Assembly (NCBI GenBank): GCA_003415625.1
Contig: PYIU01000004.1
Location: forward strand, 2,046,001 to 2,110,000
Direction of reading: 5' to 3'
Origin: Aquanectria penicillioides
Taxonomy: Eukaryota; Ascomycota; Sordariomycetes; Hypocreales; Nectriaceae
Length of the DNA: 64,000 bases
Position 1 is the stretch's first letter. Each line of letters begins with the position of its first letter. Under the pieces are notes generated by a model. It worked only from the letters and a program-made list of their open reading frames with translations, ran no database searches and was not told the DNA's origin. Of the stretch, positions 49,243-61,033 are shown piece by piece. The position numbers were made by a program, and so were the translations under genes.

Positions 49243-51415
49243 TAATGTGACACATGCGAACATGTAATCCTTCTTCAATGGGATTAATTTGTTTTCATGG
49301 GACCTGAGGCGTCGAACTTGCGACATTAGAGACAGATTGAAACAGTTGCAACGGCTGATATTCAAAAGCCACATTATCGGCGCTTGGAAGCACCATTTCC
49401 CAGGGAGTACCCAAGGTTACATGCGATCATAACGACAGTTTAAGGGCGCGAGGGTATTGGAAGGCAAACAGCGTGCCATCAAACTAAGAGGAAAGTGCTG
49501 TTTATAGTAGCTGCTACTGGAGATGTTATATTTTTAAGGGGCATATCTCAACATATTGGAGGTGAGGAGAGAATCCTAAAACAGGACTGAAGCATTATAA
49601 ACAGGAAATTACAGTACCGATAGGCATTGGTTTGGCTAGGGATCACTATAAAGCTGCGTAGATATGGCACACCGAATTCGAATCATTGATTGATTGGCGG
49701 ACGGCCCCCTTGAAACCGCCAGCCTGATCAGACTTCGCACTGCATTTACCCTTAATGCGACTATGAAAATGCATCTATTTTCAGGGGTTTATGGTTATTG
49801 GACGCCACTGGTTTCTAGATAGGTAGAAAATACTTGGCGCTACAAGTCATCCCCTTTCAGTTGATGACAGCAATGGTTCGCAAATTATCATCGACTTTGA
49901 GAAAGTTGCCTATAAACGAGGAAATGTCTGCCATTAAGATATTCTATTCATCTTGCAAGAACCCTTGAAAATCCAGCCATATCATTCCGGTCGACCATGC
50001 TAAGCCATCTTTCTCATTTTGTCACTCAGAGTCGGGTTGCTGCTGCCCCCGTATTAGCTGCCCGGCTATCACGCCCATGTCAGCCAACCCTTTACCTTGA
50101 ATCAACCTGATAAATCTTACTGGTGTAGTTAATCCAGCCCACATTTTATCATGCCCTCTTCCAGTTCGCGCTCAGGCGTGCCGGGGGTATGGCCACTATA
50201 GTTGGCCATCAGGCCTTCAATGCTCTACAGCGGGCGACGATGTTCACAATGGAAATCGTCGAAATGCACATCATAGCTACACCGCAGTGGTCAGGTGTGC
50301 TTATACTGTTGAGATTTGGACTATTATGAGCGAGCTAACCCGGGGAAAGGAAACTCATCGGCCTTGTTCGAAACGACGAATGTGTCGATCTCCAAATCAC
50401 TGGCTGTGATAAGTGGTCGACACCTGACCTAGGTTTATGGAACCGATGTCGTGACGAGAACGCACATCGTCCCGAGAGCCCACATCGTCGTGAGAAGCAA
50501 CCACATCGGAAGAAACAACCTCGTCGGAAGAAACAACCTCGTCGCAGGGAGCGACTTCCCCGCATCAAGCCTATTACTATAAGAGAACCAAAGCGAAAGA
50601 TAGCTAGCCATAACTAAGTTAAGAGTGCCTGCTTTTCGTCCTTGATCTGGCTACGGCTAGTATGTAGCTGTTTGGGAGTAGGTGGTAGGGGAAGAAGTGC
50701 GAAAATGAGGGATTGCGCTGGCGCAACACCACTTAGGAGTTATGTATCAACCAAATGATGGGCAATCAAGATCTTCTTGTAACAGAGCTTTCATACGTCG
50801 GGATAATTTGCTGTGATTGACATTCAGTCACTTTAAGGATGGTAGAATCCTCCTGTAACGCTGTTGTGATACATGTGGTGATCCTGCCTTATCAAGATGA
50901 TGTGCGAAACTGCTCTGAATAGCCCTATCAGAGTTTGTTTAACCTTGATCTGTTTGCGCAAACAGGGAAAATTCAAACATAATGATCAAACTGCTTTAGT
51001 TTTTATAAGTTGTTTCTAGTATCGGTAAACGATATCCCTGCAATCACTCTTATCGAGAGTTGCTGGCTCTTTGTGTCGTTTATATCATTTGGTTAGGAAC
51101 TATCCCGTTCAAAAGTCTAGTTAGTTATGGGACTTGCATTAGTGGGCACTTTTAGGCCTGATCAATGTAAATATACAGCATGCAGGCCCGATACCCGGAA
51201 AACAGTGAGACATCAATCGTTGCACATTCTATCGAGACATAGTAGTCATGGTGTTTGTTTCGAAATCAGGCTGTGAAATGGTTCGCGCCGCAGGTCCGAG
51301 GCTGACAAACACCCGGCGCCTCGTGTTGTGGCAGCACTGGTCGGCCCAATCTTGCTATTCCTCCTGACAAAAACCCCGCTACATACACCCCCCACAGTTC
51401 ATCAATCGTCTGATC
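49243..51415. other. Gene-free interval between the retrotransposon and the HET-S homologue
   Basis: Base composition returns to normal at once after the LTR. I see no coding exon longer than chance. A short imperfect tandem repeat (18-bp unit TCGGAAGAAACAACCTCG) lies at about 50466-50560. The last few hundred bases must contain the HET-S homologue promoter. No NLR/STAND gene remnant was recognised. Confidence 0.4.
50466..50560. repeat. Short imperfect tandem repeat, 18-bp unit
   Basis: Units built on TCGGAAGAAACAACCTCG occur twice nearly perfectly (about 50505-50541), with diverged units on either side carrying CACATCGTC or CCACATCG. No coding use is evident. Confidence 0.6.
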
Positions 51416-52255
51416 ATGGCCGAAATCGTCGGTGTGGTCACAGGTGTTTTGAGCGTTGCTGGCCTCTTTAATAATTGTGTCGACTGGTTCGAATATATCC
51501 AATTTGGTCGCCAGTTTGGCAAAGACTTTGGCGGGTGCCAAGTCAAACTCGACAGCGCCAAGCTCAGGTTGATCAGATGGGGACAATCCGTGGGTATCAA
51601 CGAAAACTCCCGTCTAATAACGGACCTAGCTGTGCAAAGACACCTGGAGCAGTTGTTGGTAGAACTGCAAGATGCTCGTGGCTTGTCCCAACGTTACCAG
51701 CCAAAAGAAAACACAACGGACGTGAGGCGGCTTCAGGCTTCAGACTTGTCGCCAATCCACAGTCGATTACATGGCAAACTTGAAGCTGCTGCTCGACATA
51801 GACAGAAGAGCACAGGTGTCATGAAGAAGATTTCCTGGGCTTTATACGACCGAAAACACTTTGACAGACTATTGGACGACATCAAATGGCACTTGGATGA
51901 CTTGGAACATCTGTACCAGATCGAACCCGCCCTTCAACGCAAAATGGCAGACATTGAGATTGAAGAGGTACGAGACGAACCAAGCTTACTGGAGCTGAAG
52001 ATGGTTGCAATGGGCATTGATCAAGTGATGTGCGACGCCGTCACGAACAAGGCAGAATGTCTAGGGGGGAGCAACATAGCTGGCGAGGTTAAAGGTAGCG
52101 GAAGTGTGCGGATTGGGAACGAATTCAGCCTTGGATTCTTAGCACAAGGAATTCCTGTCGCTAATGAGACGATCAACAGGGTTGGGACGATTGATGGGAA
52201 TGGCAGGGTTCATGTTGGTAACAGTTACGGGGGGCGCAGTATCTTTGATGATTAG
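51416..52255 (+). CDS. HET-S homologue: HeLo domain with HET-s-type amyloid repeats
   Basis: A single-exon gene of 279 residues; the Podospora anserina HET-s/HET-S proteins have 289. Residues 1 to about 210 are an all-helical HeLo domain with the conserved start VAGLFNNCVDWFEYIQFGR, the SWALYDRKHF segment and the IEIEEVRDEPSL segment. Residues 212-279 match the prion-forming region. Two pseudo-repeats 34 residues apart read GSGSVRIGN (around 227-235) and GNGRVHVGN (around 261-269), followed by the aromatic C-terminus YGGRSIFDD. In Podospora the amyloid fold of such repeats triggers the HeLo domain of HET-S, which inserts its N-terminal helix in the membrane and kills the cell in heterokaryon incompatibility; upstream NLR proteins can seed it. 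Function here is inferred from this architecture. Residue 33 is Gln. The ATG at 51416 matches the family start. Confidence 0.93.
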   Translation: MAEIVGVVTGVLSVAGLFNNCVDWFEYIQFGRQFGKDFGGCQVKLDSAKLRLIRWGQSVGINENSRLITDLAVQRHLEQLLVELQDARGLSQRYQPKENTTDVRRLQASDLSPIHSRLHGKLEAAARHRQKSTGVMKKISWALYDRKHFDRLLDDIKWHLDDLEHLYQIEPALQRKMADIEIEEVRDEPSLLELKMVAMGIDQVMCDAVTNKAECLGGSNIAGEVKGSGSVRIGNEFSLGFLAQGIPVANETINRVGTIDGNGRVHVGNSYGGRSIFDD

Positions 52256-53447
52256 GATTTGCACATCGAGTCCGGCATCTCAAAGGGGAAACCGCCGTAA
52301 TTGGCACGACGGCTATTTTCAGCAGTAGCAACAGCAGGCAACTATTGGAGCGTTTTAGGCACCATGCGTGGTGCCGTGTCTCGAAGTGAGGAGTGATGCA
52401 TCTTTTCTATTCGACTTGTGCCTCGGGACGGCTCCTTGACCCTTGGCCGGCACTCACTAATAGGCAGACTGCAGCCGGAACTATCACAAAGTGTCCCGGT
52501 TGCGGGGGCTGCATCTATTGCTCTTTTTCTTATTATTATTATTTTTTTTGGCGAGGAAACTTTGTGGCAGATGTCAAACATGTGAACATATTTCGGCTTG
52601 TGGTTTTCTTTTGCTCTCAGTTGCAAGCGTCTCACACCCGTAATCATACACACACACTCTCCATGTCCCTTCGGATACGCCCCGTGTGGTTGCTTGACGC
52701 TGTTTCTCAAAGAGAAGTAAAGCTTCATATGGAAAAATACCTATTGTCTTGGCTTTGCCGTTTTAAGCATAAGTGGCTACGCCGCTCGTTTACCTCGCTC
52801 TTGACATCACTAAGTGAAGATCAGCTCGCATCCCGGGAGATTACCCGACTGATGTGCCTTTTGAGGAGTCAACCGCTGGACCACGCATCGCCTCAACATG
52901 CATCGCCTCAAATTAAGCAGCGCAGGCCCAACAGGATTTTTTTTCCTCTCGGATGAAACGTGCTGCGACGTGTCCTTGCGTGACGCTAACAAATTCACAA
53001 GCCTCGACTCTTGCTACCAACATGGCATGGATTTTCATCCAGGTTCCGCCACCAACGACGAGATGTGCGCCTCAACTACTCTATGCGACAAACACCGAAA
53101 AAGCACTGCCTTCTCGTTTCCACCGCCAATGGTAGGAGGGGGCTTGGCCCACTGTTATGCGCAGTGTTGATGGCAAGCAACTGTGATGGCATTGAAGCAA
53201 ACACACCCCTGCCGACGAAGGATCTTGCAGGTCGGCTCAAGCCTTGACCCCGGAATCCTTCGAGGTGGAGCAGTAGGTTAGGTAGGTAGTGTTCGAGTTT
53301 CAGTCCATCATGTGTCGATCTGTGGCCGAAGAATGTCGTGCTCAGAACCGTATAACCGTAGCCTGAATAACAAGTCTTTTGAGTTTTGTCATTCTTTGAG
53401 CCGTAAATCATGAAGTCTCTCCTATTCGACCTTCCATTCTCTTTGCA
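52256..53447. other. Gene-free interval
   Basis: This lies between the HET-S homologue and the GT31-like gene, both on the plus strand. ORFs present (for example 52393-52956) show no recognisable motif and no splice chain. A T-rich run occurs near 52520-52550. Confidence 0.4.
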
Positions 53448-54719
53448 ATGAGCTCAGATCGAATATCAACTTCCGCCTACTTCTTGCTGGCAGGATGGTC
53501 ATCAACCACCCCTAGGAAGTTGTTCCGCATCTTCTCCATATGCGTTATTGTCAACCTCGGGCTTCTTTTCCTGTGCTTGAGGAAGCCCCATCCCCACCAT
53601 GCCCCGTTTGAAGCACCCATTTCAAAGCCTGTAGTCCATGGCAAAATCGTGGAAGACGCACAGCAGGACCTCTACCCGTTGATTCCCTTTCCAACTTCGC
53701 CAATGTACGATGACCAAGGCCAAAACGAAACACTCCGCCCTTGGTTAGCAGCAGTCATCTGTGCTGCCAAGGATGTCGAGCATCGGATGATGATACGTGC
53801 TACTTGGATGCGCCTATTCCAAGACGTGCCTTTCGACGGCCGCTTCGTGGTGTCAAACCCAGGACCAAAATGGACTCACATCATAGCCAAGGAAAATAGA
53901 ACCTTTGGTGACATGATTGTGCTCGATCATCTACAAGAAGACGATGTGACAGCAAACACCATCAAGACGCTCGAGTTTTATAAATGGCTTGTCGGCCGTG
54001 GCCGCAAGTACGAATTTGTCTCAAAGATGGACACAGACTTGTGGCTGAATGCGCGAGGCTTCTGGGACAAGTTCCTCGAACCCAACATGTCCAACGACCA
54101 GGGGCGTTGGAAGGCCACCGTCAACCGTACGGTGATTGGGGAGCTATATTATTCCCCTTCGTGGGATTTGGTATTCCCCCATGGAGCCATGTACACCATG
54201 ACGTGGGACACGGTCGAGTTACTTGTGCGCCTGCAAGACGAGCACCATGTTGTCACGGGCGAGGACATGGCCGTGGCGACACTGATGCTCAAGGGCAGGA
54301 AACAAGCCAACTTTGTCAACTTTAGAGGCACAGAGAAGTTCGACTACGAGGACGCCGACTCCCGAGGGGACGGAACGGCATGGGCGAGAAAGAATACGCA
54401 CCCCTACGCGATTCGACACGCTCTGTCCAATAGCGATGCCATCGCTGTGCACAATCTCAAAGATAAGGAACAGTGGTTCAAGGTGGCATCGTGCTTCGAC
54501 AACAAGGGGATGAAAGCGATGCCCCCGTCAAGCAAGCCCGATCCGTCACTGCCATTTACCCTTTGCTGGGCCGATTTTTGGTATGCGTTGGGCATACCTG
54601 GCCGTTACAAATCGCGGTTCAAAAAGATACCCGACTTTCTTTGGAGTTACGAGGGAGGGAATTGGATCTGTGACGGCATCTGGAACTTGGGAAAAGCTAA
54701 AGCCGGTTTTGCGAATTGA
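53448..54719 (+). CDS. GT31-like type II membrane glycosyltransferase
   Basis: A single-exon gene of 423 residues. A short N-terminal tail is followed by one hydrophobic anchor at about residues 25-44 (LFRIFSICVIVNLGLLFLCL) and a Pro/His-rich stem, giving type II Golgi topology. The lumenal part has the pattern of beta-1,3-galactosyltransferase (GT31) enzymes: VICAAKDVEHRMMIRATWMR (the R..IR.TW motif), a GDMIVLDHLQEDDVTANTIKTLEFYKW segment, the metal-binding DxD in KMDTDLWLN near residue 198, and a late EDMAVATLML motif (the ED.. acid region). The acceptor is unknown; cell-wall or glycoprotein galactosylation is inferred. The start is the first ATG in the frame, giving a complete anchor. Confidence 0.82.
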   Translation: MSSDRISTSAYFLLAGWSSTTPRKLFRIFSICVIVNLGLLFLCLRKPHPHHAPFEAPISKPVVHGKIVEDAQQDLYPLIPFPTSPMYDDQGQNETLRPWLAAVICAAKDVEHRMMIRATWMRLFQDVPFDGRFVVSNPGPKWTHIIAKENRTFGDMIVLDHLQEDDVTANTIKTLEFYKWLVGRGRKYEFVSKMDTDLWLNARGFWDKFLEPNMSNDQGRWKATVNRTVIGELYYSPSWDLVFPHGAMYTMTWDTVELLVRLQDEHHVVTGEDMAVATLMLKGRKQANFVNFRGTEKFDYEDADSRGDGTAWARKNTHPYAIRHALSNSDAIAVHNLKDKEQWFKVASCFDNKGMKAMPPSSKPDPSLPFTLCWADFWYALGIPGRYKSRFKKIPDFLWSYEGGNWICDGIWNLGKAKAGFAN

Positions 54720-55426
54720 TAAATAAATATACCCATTATATAGCGACTTACCATTTAATCTTCAAGACTTAGAACTTGTTTGTTTCCCGACGTCTTGACA
54801 GTGCCCAGCGGGAGCAGCAGCCTCATCCACAACGGCGCCAAGAATCCCCATCAAAGTGCTCGTGCTACCAGGCAACTGTCACTTCGCGAGTCCCGGAACC
54901 TGCATCATTCGGCTTCGTTCCGACGACACGCCAAGTGGTTGTTCAATCTCGTTTGGGGTATAATTTTCAGACAGAAAAATAAATAAACAAATACCAGTCA
55001 GCCTTGCACGCCATACTTATCTCTCTCTCTCTGTAAGCAGTCTATTTGGCTGGGTGTTTCCTCCGGCGCCGAAGCGTTTCCTGCGCGGCGAGAGCGAATC
55101 AATGCCGACCCGAGTCCCTTTTTCAGATGCCAACTCAGCCATTTGGCCAGCCTTTTCCGAACGGCATAACAGGGCAACATACGGAAGCCATCCCCTCAAC
55201 CCGCGGATGATAAGCACGAGATGTTTGCCAAGGCCCGTTAACATGCCGATGTGTCTTATTGGCTCATAGCCAGCGCAAGAGTCTCCACGTGACAAATTGC
55301 AATCCTGGCATCCGACTTGGCTGGTTTGCGGAAGCAATTTCTCGATCCGTGGATAATTGGCACTTCTCAATCACACGTACAAAGACCCCGGTCATCCCAC
55401 GATCTAAGCATCTGGCTCTCACCGCC
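54720..55426. other. Gene-free interval
   Basis: This contains the 3' region of the glycosyltransferase gene, a short CT repeat at 55021-55032 and the leader of the next ORF. No other coding signal is seen. Confidence 0.35.
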
Positions 55427-55987
55427 ATGGCGCTTACCGGCCATCGCCCGGTCTCCATGGACCGAATCATCTTCGAGCCTGGCGGGAAGAAGAGGGATCG
55501 CGGGGCCAGGACAGATGACTCGGTCAAAAAGGACGTCCTTTCTATTTTCAAGGGCTTCCCAAAAGGTGAAGAAGACTGGGCCGACTGCGGCCCGCAAACC
55601 GATGACGACGTCGCGACACTTTTTGGACAGCTTACCCTAAATGAAATCCCCGTCGAAACCCGTAAGATCATGCCGTGCAGGACCCTACTGGAGCGGTTTG
55701 CCAGCAGGGTGAAACCGGGGTGCCAGTTGCACATCATGGCCTTGGCCGGCGCGTGCTCTGTAGCGATTAACCACGAGCAACTGACGGTGCCAGAAGCAAA
55801 AAGGATCTTGAGCCAAGCGTATAAGGAACCAAACAGCACCCTCGTTGCGAAACGAACAGCGACTCCGCGGCTCATCCGCTTCCTGGATGTCCTTCAACGG
55901 TCCGAGGCTGTCTCCTCTCGCGCATTTGAGATGCCGCTACGCCGCAGTCAGTCCGCCAGTAATTCTGCTTTTAAGTGGGTGTGCTAA
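55427..55987 (+). CDS. Uncharacterised small protein (186 residues)
   Basis: The first ATG in an open frame that extends upstream to 55259 lies at 55427 in a good fungal context (GCCATGG). The product starts MALTGHRPVSMDRIIFEPGG. It has an acidic middle (EEDWADCGPQTDDDVATLFGQL), an amphipathic helical stretch (RTLLERFASRVKPGCQLHIMALAGA) and a basic C-terminus. There is no signal peptide, membrane segment or family I recognise. Reasonable amino-acid composition supports a real gene, but with no homology evidence it may be lineage-specific or a chance ORF. Confidence 0.45.
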   Translation: MALTGHRPVSMDRIIFEPGGKKRDRGARTDDSVKKDVLSIFKGFPKGEEDWADCGPQTDDDVATLFGQLTLNEIPVETRKIMPCRTLLERFASRVKPGCQLHIMALAGACSVAINHEQLTVPEAKRILSQAYKEPNSTLVAKRTATPRLIRFLDVLQRSEAVSSRAFEMPLRRSQSASNSAFKWVC

Positions 55988-58900
55988 AAAAAAGGTGTTG
56001 CGATAAACAGAACCGTGCCTCAATAAATTTGCCGTCTTCACATTTCGGCATTTCGAGTTTCTCGAGGCGTATCTGCGTACCAAACCGATAGACATCTACA
56101 AACCCAAGACACCACTAGATTCAACATGTCTCCGTATCCCTAATGTGATTCATGTCCTGTTTGCGGGTCGTTTTACGTATGTGCTCTGTTGCTCTCTCTT
56201 TTTTTTTTTTTTTTTTTTTTTTTGGCTTCAGAACTGACTTAGAAGAAGACGTGAAAATGTGGAACAATGTCTCGAGATGAGGTGCAATGAGAACAACTCT
56301 AGGAACAACATGGGCCCGCAAGGCCGAATGGCCCCTGTAAGCGCAAATCACCAGCCATCTTCATTTCGTCGTTTCTTGCCCCTAGACGGGCCATATGAAA
56401 AGCTCCGACAGACAGCAAGCCAAGATGTCGTGTGCCTAGCCCCAACTTTACGCCGGCCTCATCTGAGTGGCTACGACTCGGCAGACTTATGTCCGGAGCT
56501 TTGTGGCTTTGTGCAAGCACAGGTTAATTGAACACCTTTCAAAAGTCTTGAACCGTACCTAACTTTCTTGATAGGCAAGCTCCATAACATCCGCAGTCGA
56601 GGACATGGGGATGAGGGTTGTGGATTTCGGCGGCCGTGTGGAACTGCCCCCTCAGGCGATTCGACTTGACCAGGGAATGTCTTCCCTGGTGCCTGAAGGG
56701 TTCCTCGGGCTTGCTGTACTGCTGTATGATTACTCTGTTGATGTTCTGGTCTCGGAAAAGGAGAAGGTGAAGTGGGAACCAAGCCAGATACTCCTCTTCC
56801 AGGAGAAGACCCCTGACATCCAGGAGAGAGGCAAGAACATTTTTTTCCTTTTGGTGATCCTGGAGCTTGAGCATATCGAGGACGGCAATCCTCAATCTAG
56901 GAAGACGGCAGATGCAACGGCCGACAATGTTGGCGAGGAATGGCTCGCGGGATGAAGTGACGATCAGCGGAGGGGTCGCAACTGATAGGGAAATCCGGAA
57001 AGACGGCGGAAAAGACGTGACCGGAAAAAACCATGGCTACTAGGCCATAAAATAAAATGTTGGAATAGAATCTCGGGCGAGATTCCGGGCAGGCAAACCC
57101 TGCCAGCCGGCCACAAGCTTCAGTAAGCAACACCACCAGCTGGACACTAGCAGCGAGTAGGTTGAGGATGGGTACAAGAGCGGAGATGGAAAGCATCCTG
57201 GACTCTCCAAATGAGGGAGAGACGAAATTTCTTGGCTCTCTCTCACCAAGTTCTATGAATGTCGGTATGACATGACTGCAATGATTCATCGAAAGGTGTT
57301 GTTGACGTCGTCACCAGACAGGGAACCTGATCACGGTCGATCACCATACCACCCTCAGAGGGTGTTTTTTTTTTGTTTTTTTTGGTTTCAAAGTACACAG
57401 TAGTGAAGGTGCGATTTTGATCTATCGGGCGAGCTTTTGATTTGATCAACGATCATAGGCCTGCCCTCTCAACAAAAGGTATTGCGTGTCACGGGCCAGA
57501 GTACGAGTCGAGGCGGGCAGAGACTGGGTCGGGGTCAACAAAGCGGCACGGCACGTCTGAGATTAGTCCCGCAAGGGCCATTTATTTGTTCGTTTATCAA
57601 GCTTCCCGGTTTGCAGCTATAGCTACCCTTTCGCAAGGATGACATTGTTCGACGGGGGTGCTTCATTTGGTTCACCATGTGAGGGGGCCCCAAGAGGTCC
57701 AATAGTTTGCGAAGAGAATCAATCTGGCCCTAAAACTCTGGTGCCGTTCCTCTCCGAAGCCGGCAGGCTGTTTTTACTTGGTGAAATCAATTCTATCGGG
57801 CACAGGATGTGCATGGGTAATATGGAATCCAAGGCCGTCTCGGTCAACGACCTCCAGACCCTCGGTCAGATAAAATTAGCGCCCGATCCTGCCGAATTTG
57901 CCAGGCTTGGGCCAGTCGAGACTCGCATTTGTGACCATACAGGGCGGGCTCCTTGTTGACGCTCAGACTGTCGATGTGGGGATGAGGCGGAGCCACTGCA
58001 GGGGACAGCCGTTAGCTGCTAGGAACGACGCGGGTTTTGGAGTCGGTAGAAGTGGGTATGGGTGTGGGTGGGTGTGGGTGAGTACAAGTCTTTGAGTCTG
58101 TAAACCTGTGAGAGAGTGTGTCTGAGAGTGTCTGTGTGGGGTTTCTTGTGGCTCTTGATCGACTGGAGGTGATGATGCCCCAGCGAATATAGGCCGATCG
58201 CTTGCTCCCAATTCTCCTGCATGGTTGAGCGTCCCAGCCAGCAAAAAGTACTGATACCCCTGGTGTTTCTAGTCAACGATCTGGACGGCTATCAGCCTGC
58301 TATTGCACATCAGACGGCATTTTCCACTCCATTCTATGGGCCGCCCAGCATGGTGTCCCTCCGTTTCTTCTGAGTACACACGCGTGCCACGCCGAGTGGT
58401 GTTCATCGGTCCGAAAATACACTGTCTTTGTGCTGGATGAACCACTCTCGGAAGAGACGAGCCCCAAGATGATCGACGCCAAGCTCGAGGCCCAGGCCGG
58501 ATCTAGAGACGGGACTTAAATCGGGGTTGACGGTGGGGAAATGCTAGCAAGTGGTCTTTGTCGGGGACCGTTGTCGGGTTTGGGATAAGTGTCTCACAAC
58601 CACCGCTTTTCTCTTTAGTGTTTAATAGTCTGGGGGATTAGATCGGGACTAGCCTCAGGCGTCCCGAGTCCCGGCTCTCTGGGGCGCGCAATGTCGTATG
58701 ATCATGACATTTGTCCGGAGGTGCTTGTCATTGGGGAACCCAGGACTAAACACGACCGGATGGAGGAGGATCGTGCGTGTTAGTGGACCTTCTGACGCTT
58801 TTCGGAGTGTGCATCGAGGGAAAGGGCCTTTGGAGTTTGGGGCATTTTCTTTGTCATCACGATCTTGAGTTCTGGTGATGCATGGCACACCTTCTCCCTA

Positions 58901-61033
58901 CACTCCACAACACCAATGAAAAGACATATATGATGCTCGATAGTCAAAGACAGCCCCAAGAAGAAAAAAGACACTAGGTAAGCAAGGTGAATGGCGAGTA
59001 AGAATATCGAAATCAAATCAAGTTGGATGGAAAGATACCGCGGACATTGGGAAATGTCTCGCGATTTGCCAAGTTACCATGCCTCGTTTGGGAGGCTAAA
59101 CACACCAGTGAGCAAGTGAGCAAGTAAGTAAGCAAGGATGACTTGCATGAGAACCAAAGGATTCGAACATCCAGACATTTAGGACGTCTCCAGTGACTAA
59201 TGGCCAGGGTAGACGGAGGTGAAAGAAGATGGAATCGAAGAGCTGTCAGCTCTCAGAATCTGGACCATCAGAGGCGCATCAGGGGTCAGAAAAATGTGTG
59301 TCTCACTTCTTTTTTGCGTTTTCTATGAGCTGTCTGAGTTGTGTGAGGCAGTGGCACTGGGGCTTGACTCATTGGCGGCGAGCCAGGCCTTGACGCCACG
59401 GAGCGTGGAGACTAGACACCGCTTTGACCGCCACCAGTGCCTCTGCCGCTCCTTGTGGTGTGCTTCTTATTCTCTCTGTAGTGGGAGAGGCCCAGAGATC
59501 TGACATGGCACGGGGGAACTAAAGAAGAAAAAAACAGGCACCCTGGTACGGAATACCCGATACGGGGCGTGTGCACTGTTCAAGTATCGAGTCCAAGTGC
59601 CGGCCTAATACCTAAGTGACGAACTATGGTGCGGCATGCACGCACCGGAGACTCCCAAAATTGCCCCCGGCTCCCTCTCCACCTCTCCACCAGAACATCT
59701 CGAGCTATGCAAGGTAGCCTGTCCTGGGCGTCGATCTGGCTCATGATCGGCAAACCTGGTGAGGGGCTGGCTTCAGAGGCAAGAGCCGGGCCAGCTGATT
59801 GCGAACCCTCGATGCAGAGCAACGAACCCGCGAGACATCAGCCGCCGCAGGACCGATGGATGGGTGGTGATCGTATAAGAAGTAGCCCGCCATCATTGTC
59901 TCCGTCCGAAGCCTCAATGCTGGCTGGCAGCGCGAGCTACTACTGCACAGACTCGGGCCTGAAATAGGCAAGGAAGCGCATCCTAATTCGATCGCCATGG
60001 TGGTGTGGTGATGCGTGGAACGGCAACGTTGGCCAGCGTGGGTATTTAGGTTTCCCCGGGGAGGGGACGGAGGAGGTGGAAAGTGCTTCACGATTCGTGG
60101 GGCCCAAACAGAAGCACAGGCTCAAAACAAGCACGAGCACGAGCAACAGGCACCTTATGGAGTGCAAAGAAGCTCTACAAACGCCACATTTCAGGTGCAA
60201 AAGGCTGTAACCGCTCAGGGGCTGCATAAACCTGAAGTCCTGGACTCGTGGGCCACAAACGCGCTCCGTGCAAGGAGCGGAGGAGCTGTGCAGGAAGCAG
60301 AGGTGGAATCTGAGGTTGAGGCAAAAGTTGAGGCAAAAGTTGAGTGCGAGTGCGGCTGATGCCAGGGAAAACAATCCACAGAGGTTGGTCATCACTGGCA
60401 ATTATCTCTCCGCAATGCCTTCATCATGCAGTCATCGGCCCTCAACAACCTACACTCCTCTCTCCTCCAGCTCCTCCTCCTCCTCCCCGTTTGAACCTCG
60501 TCGGACTATTCACCGCCGCACCCGGCGCGCTTTTCTCCGAATGAACGAATGGAGGGGTCGTGATCTGACTCGTGCAAGGGGTCGATTGCGACTAGGCTGA
60601 GCCATCAGACAGCGCTAGTTTCTCTCAATCTGGAACCAGGTCAACGGTAACGATCACGGGCGTCCAACTCGCCATGTTCCCCAAAGGCCTTCTACATAGT
60701 GCGGGTTGTGGATCGTATGTGGATCGTGGATTGTACGTAAACTCCGGGTTGTGGACCATGGATTGTCGGTGGATCCCGTTTCCCCGTTACGAGGCTTGCA
60801 TAAGGGCCAGCCCGAGTGCGAGTGTGTATATACAAGGCGAACAGACTCCCCTTTCCACTTTTCCAGTTCTGTTTTGCATGCAAGGCCAAAGAGCAGACGT
60901 TGAAGGCTCTCCGCCAAGTCCAGGTTTCTTATTGTTTGTTGGTCCCGAGGTTGTGGAAGAGGACTCTCCTATGTCTCATTGATTCGAACAACGAAAAAAA
61001 AAGCATTCTCTCGATAATCATCCGCCAGAAACC
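55988..61033. other. Long gene-poor interval (5.0 kb)
   Basis: No gene can be supported. Overlapping ORFs around 56540-57290 (both strands) include hydrophobic runs but no consistent model. An 80-codon open stretch at about 58278-58519 reads in a protein-like way (SDGIFHSILWAAQHGVPPFL, then KYTVFVLDEPLSEE) but has no start or clear splice partner; it could be a relic exon. A 25-T run lies at 56199-56223 and GT-rich simple sequence near 58055-58080. Confidence 0.4.
56199..56223. repeat. Homopolymer run of 25 T
   Basis: An uninterrupted T run preceded by CTCTCTC, probably a mononucleotide microsatellite or the poly(A) end of an old retroposed copy read on the opposite strand. No element could be identified beside it. 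Confidence 0.8.

Noticed and set aside
56539..57289. Overlapping ORFs with hydrophobic runs on both strands
   Set aside because: Starts are non-ATG or poorly placed, frames conflict and no family is recognised; mentioned only in the interval description.
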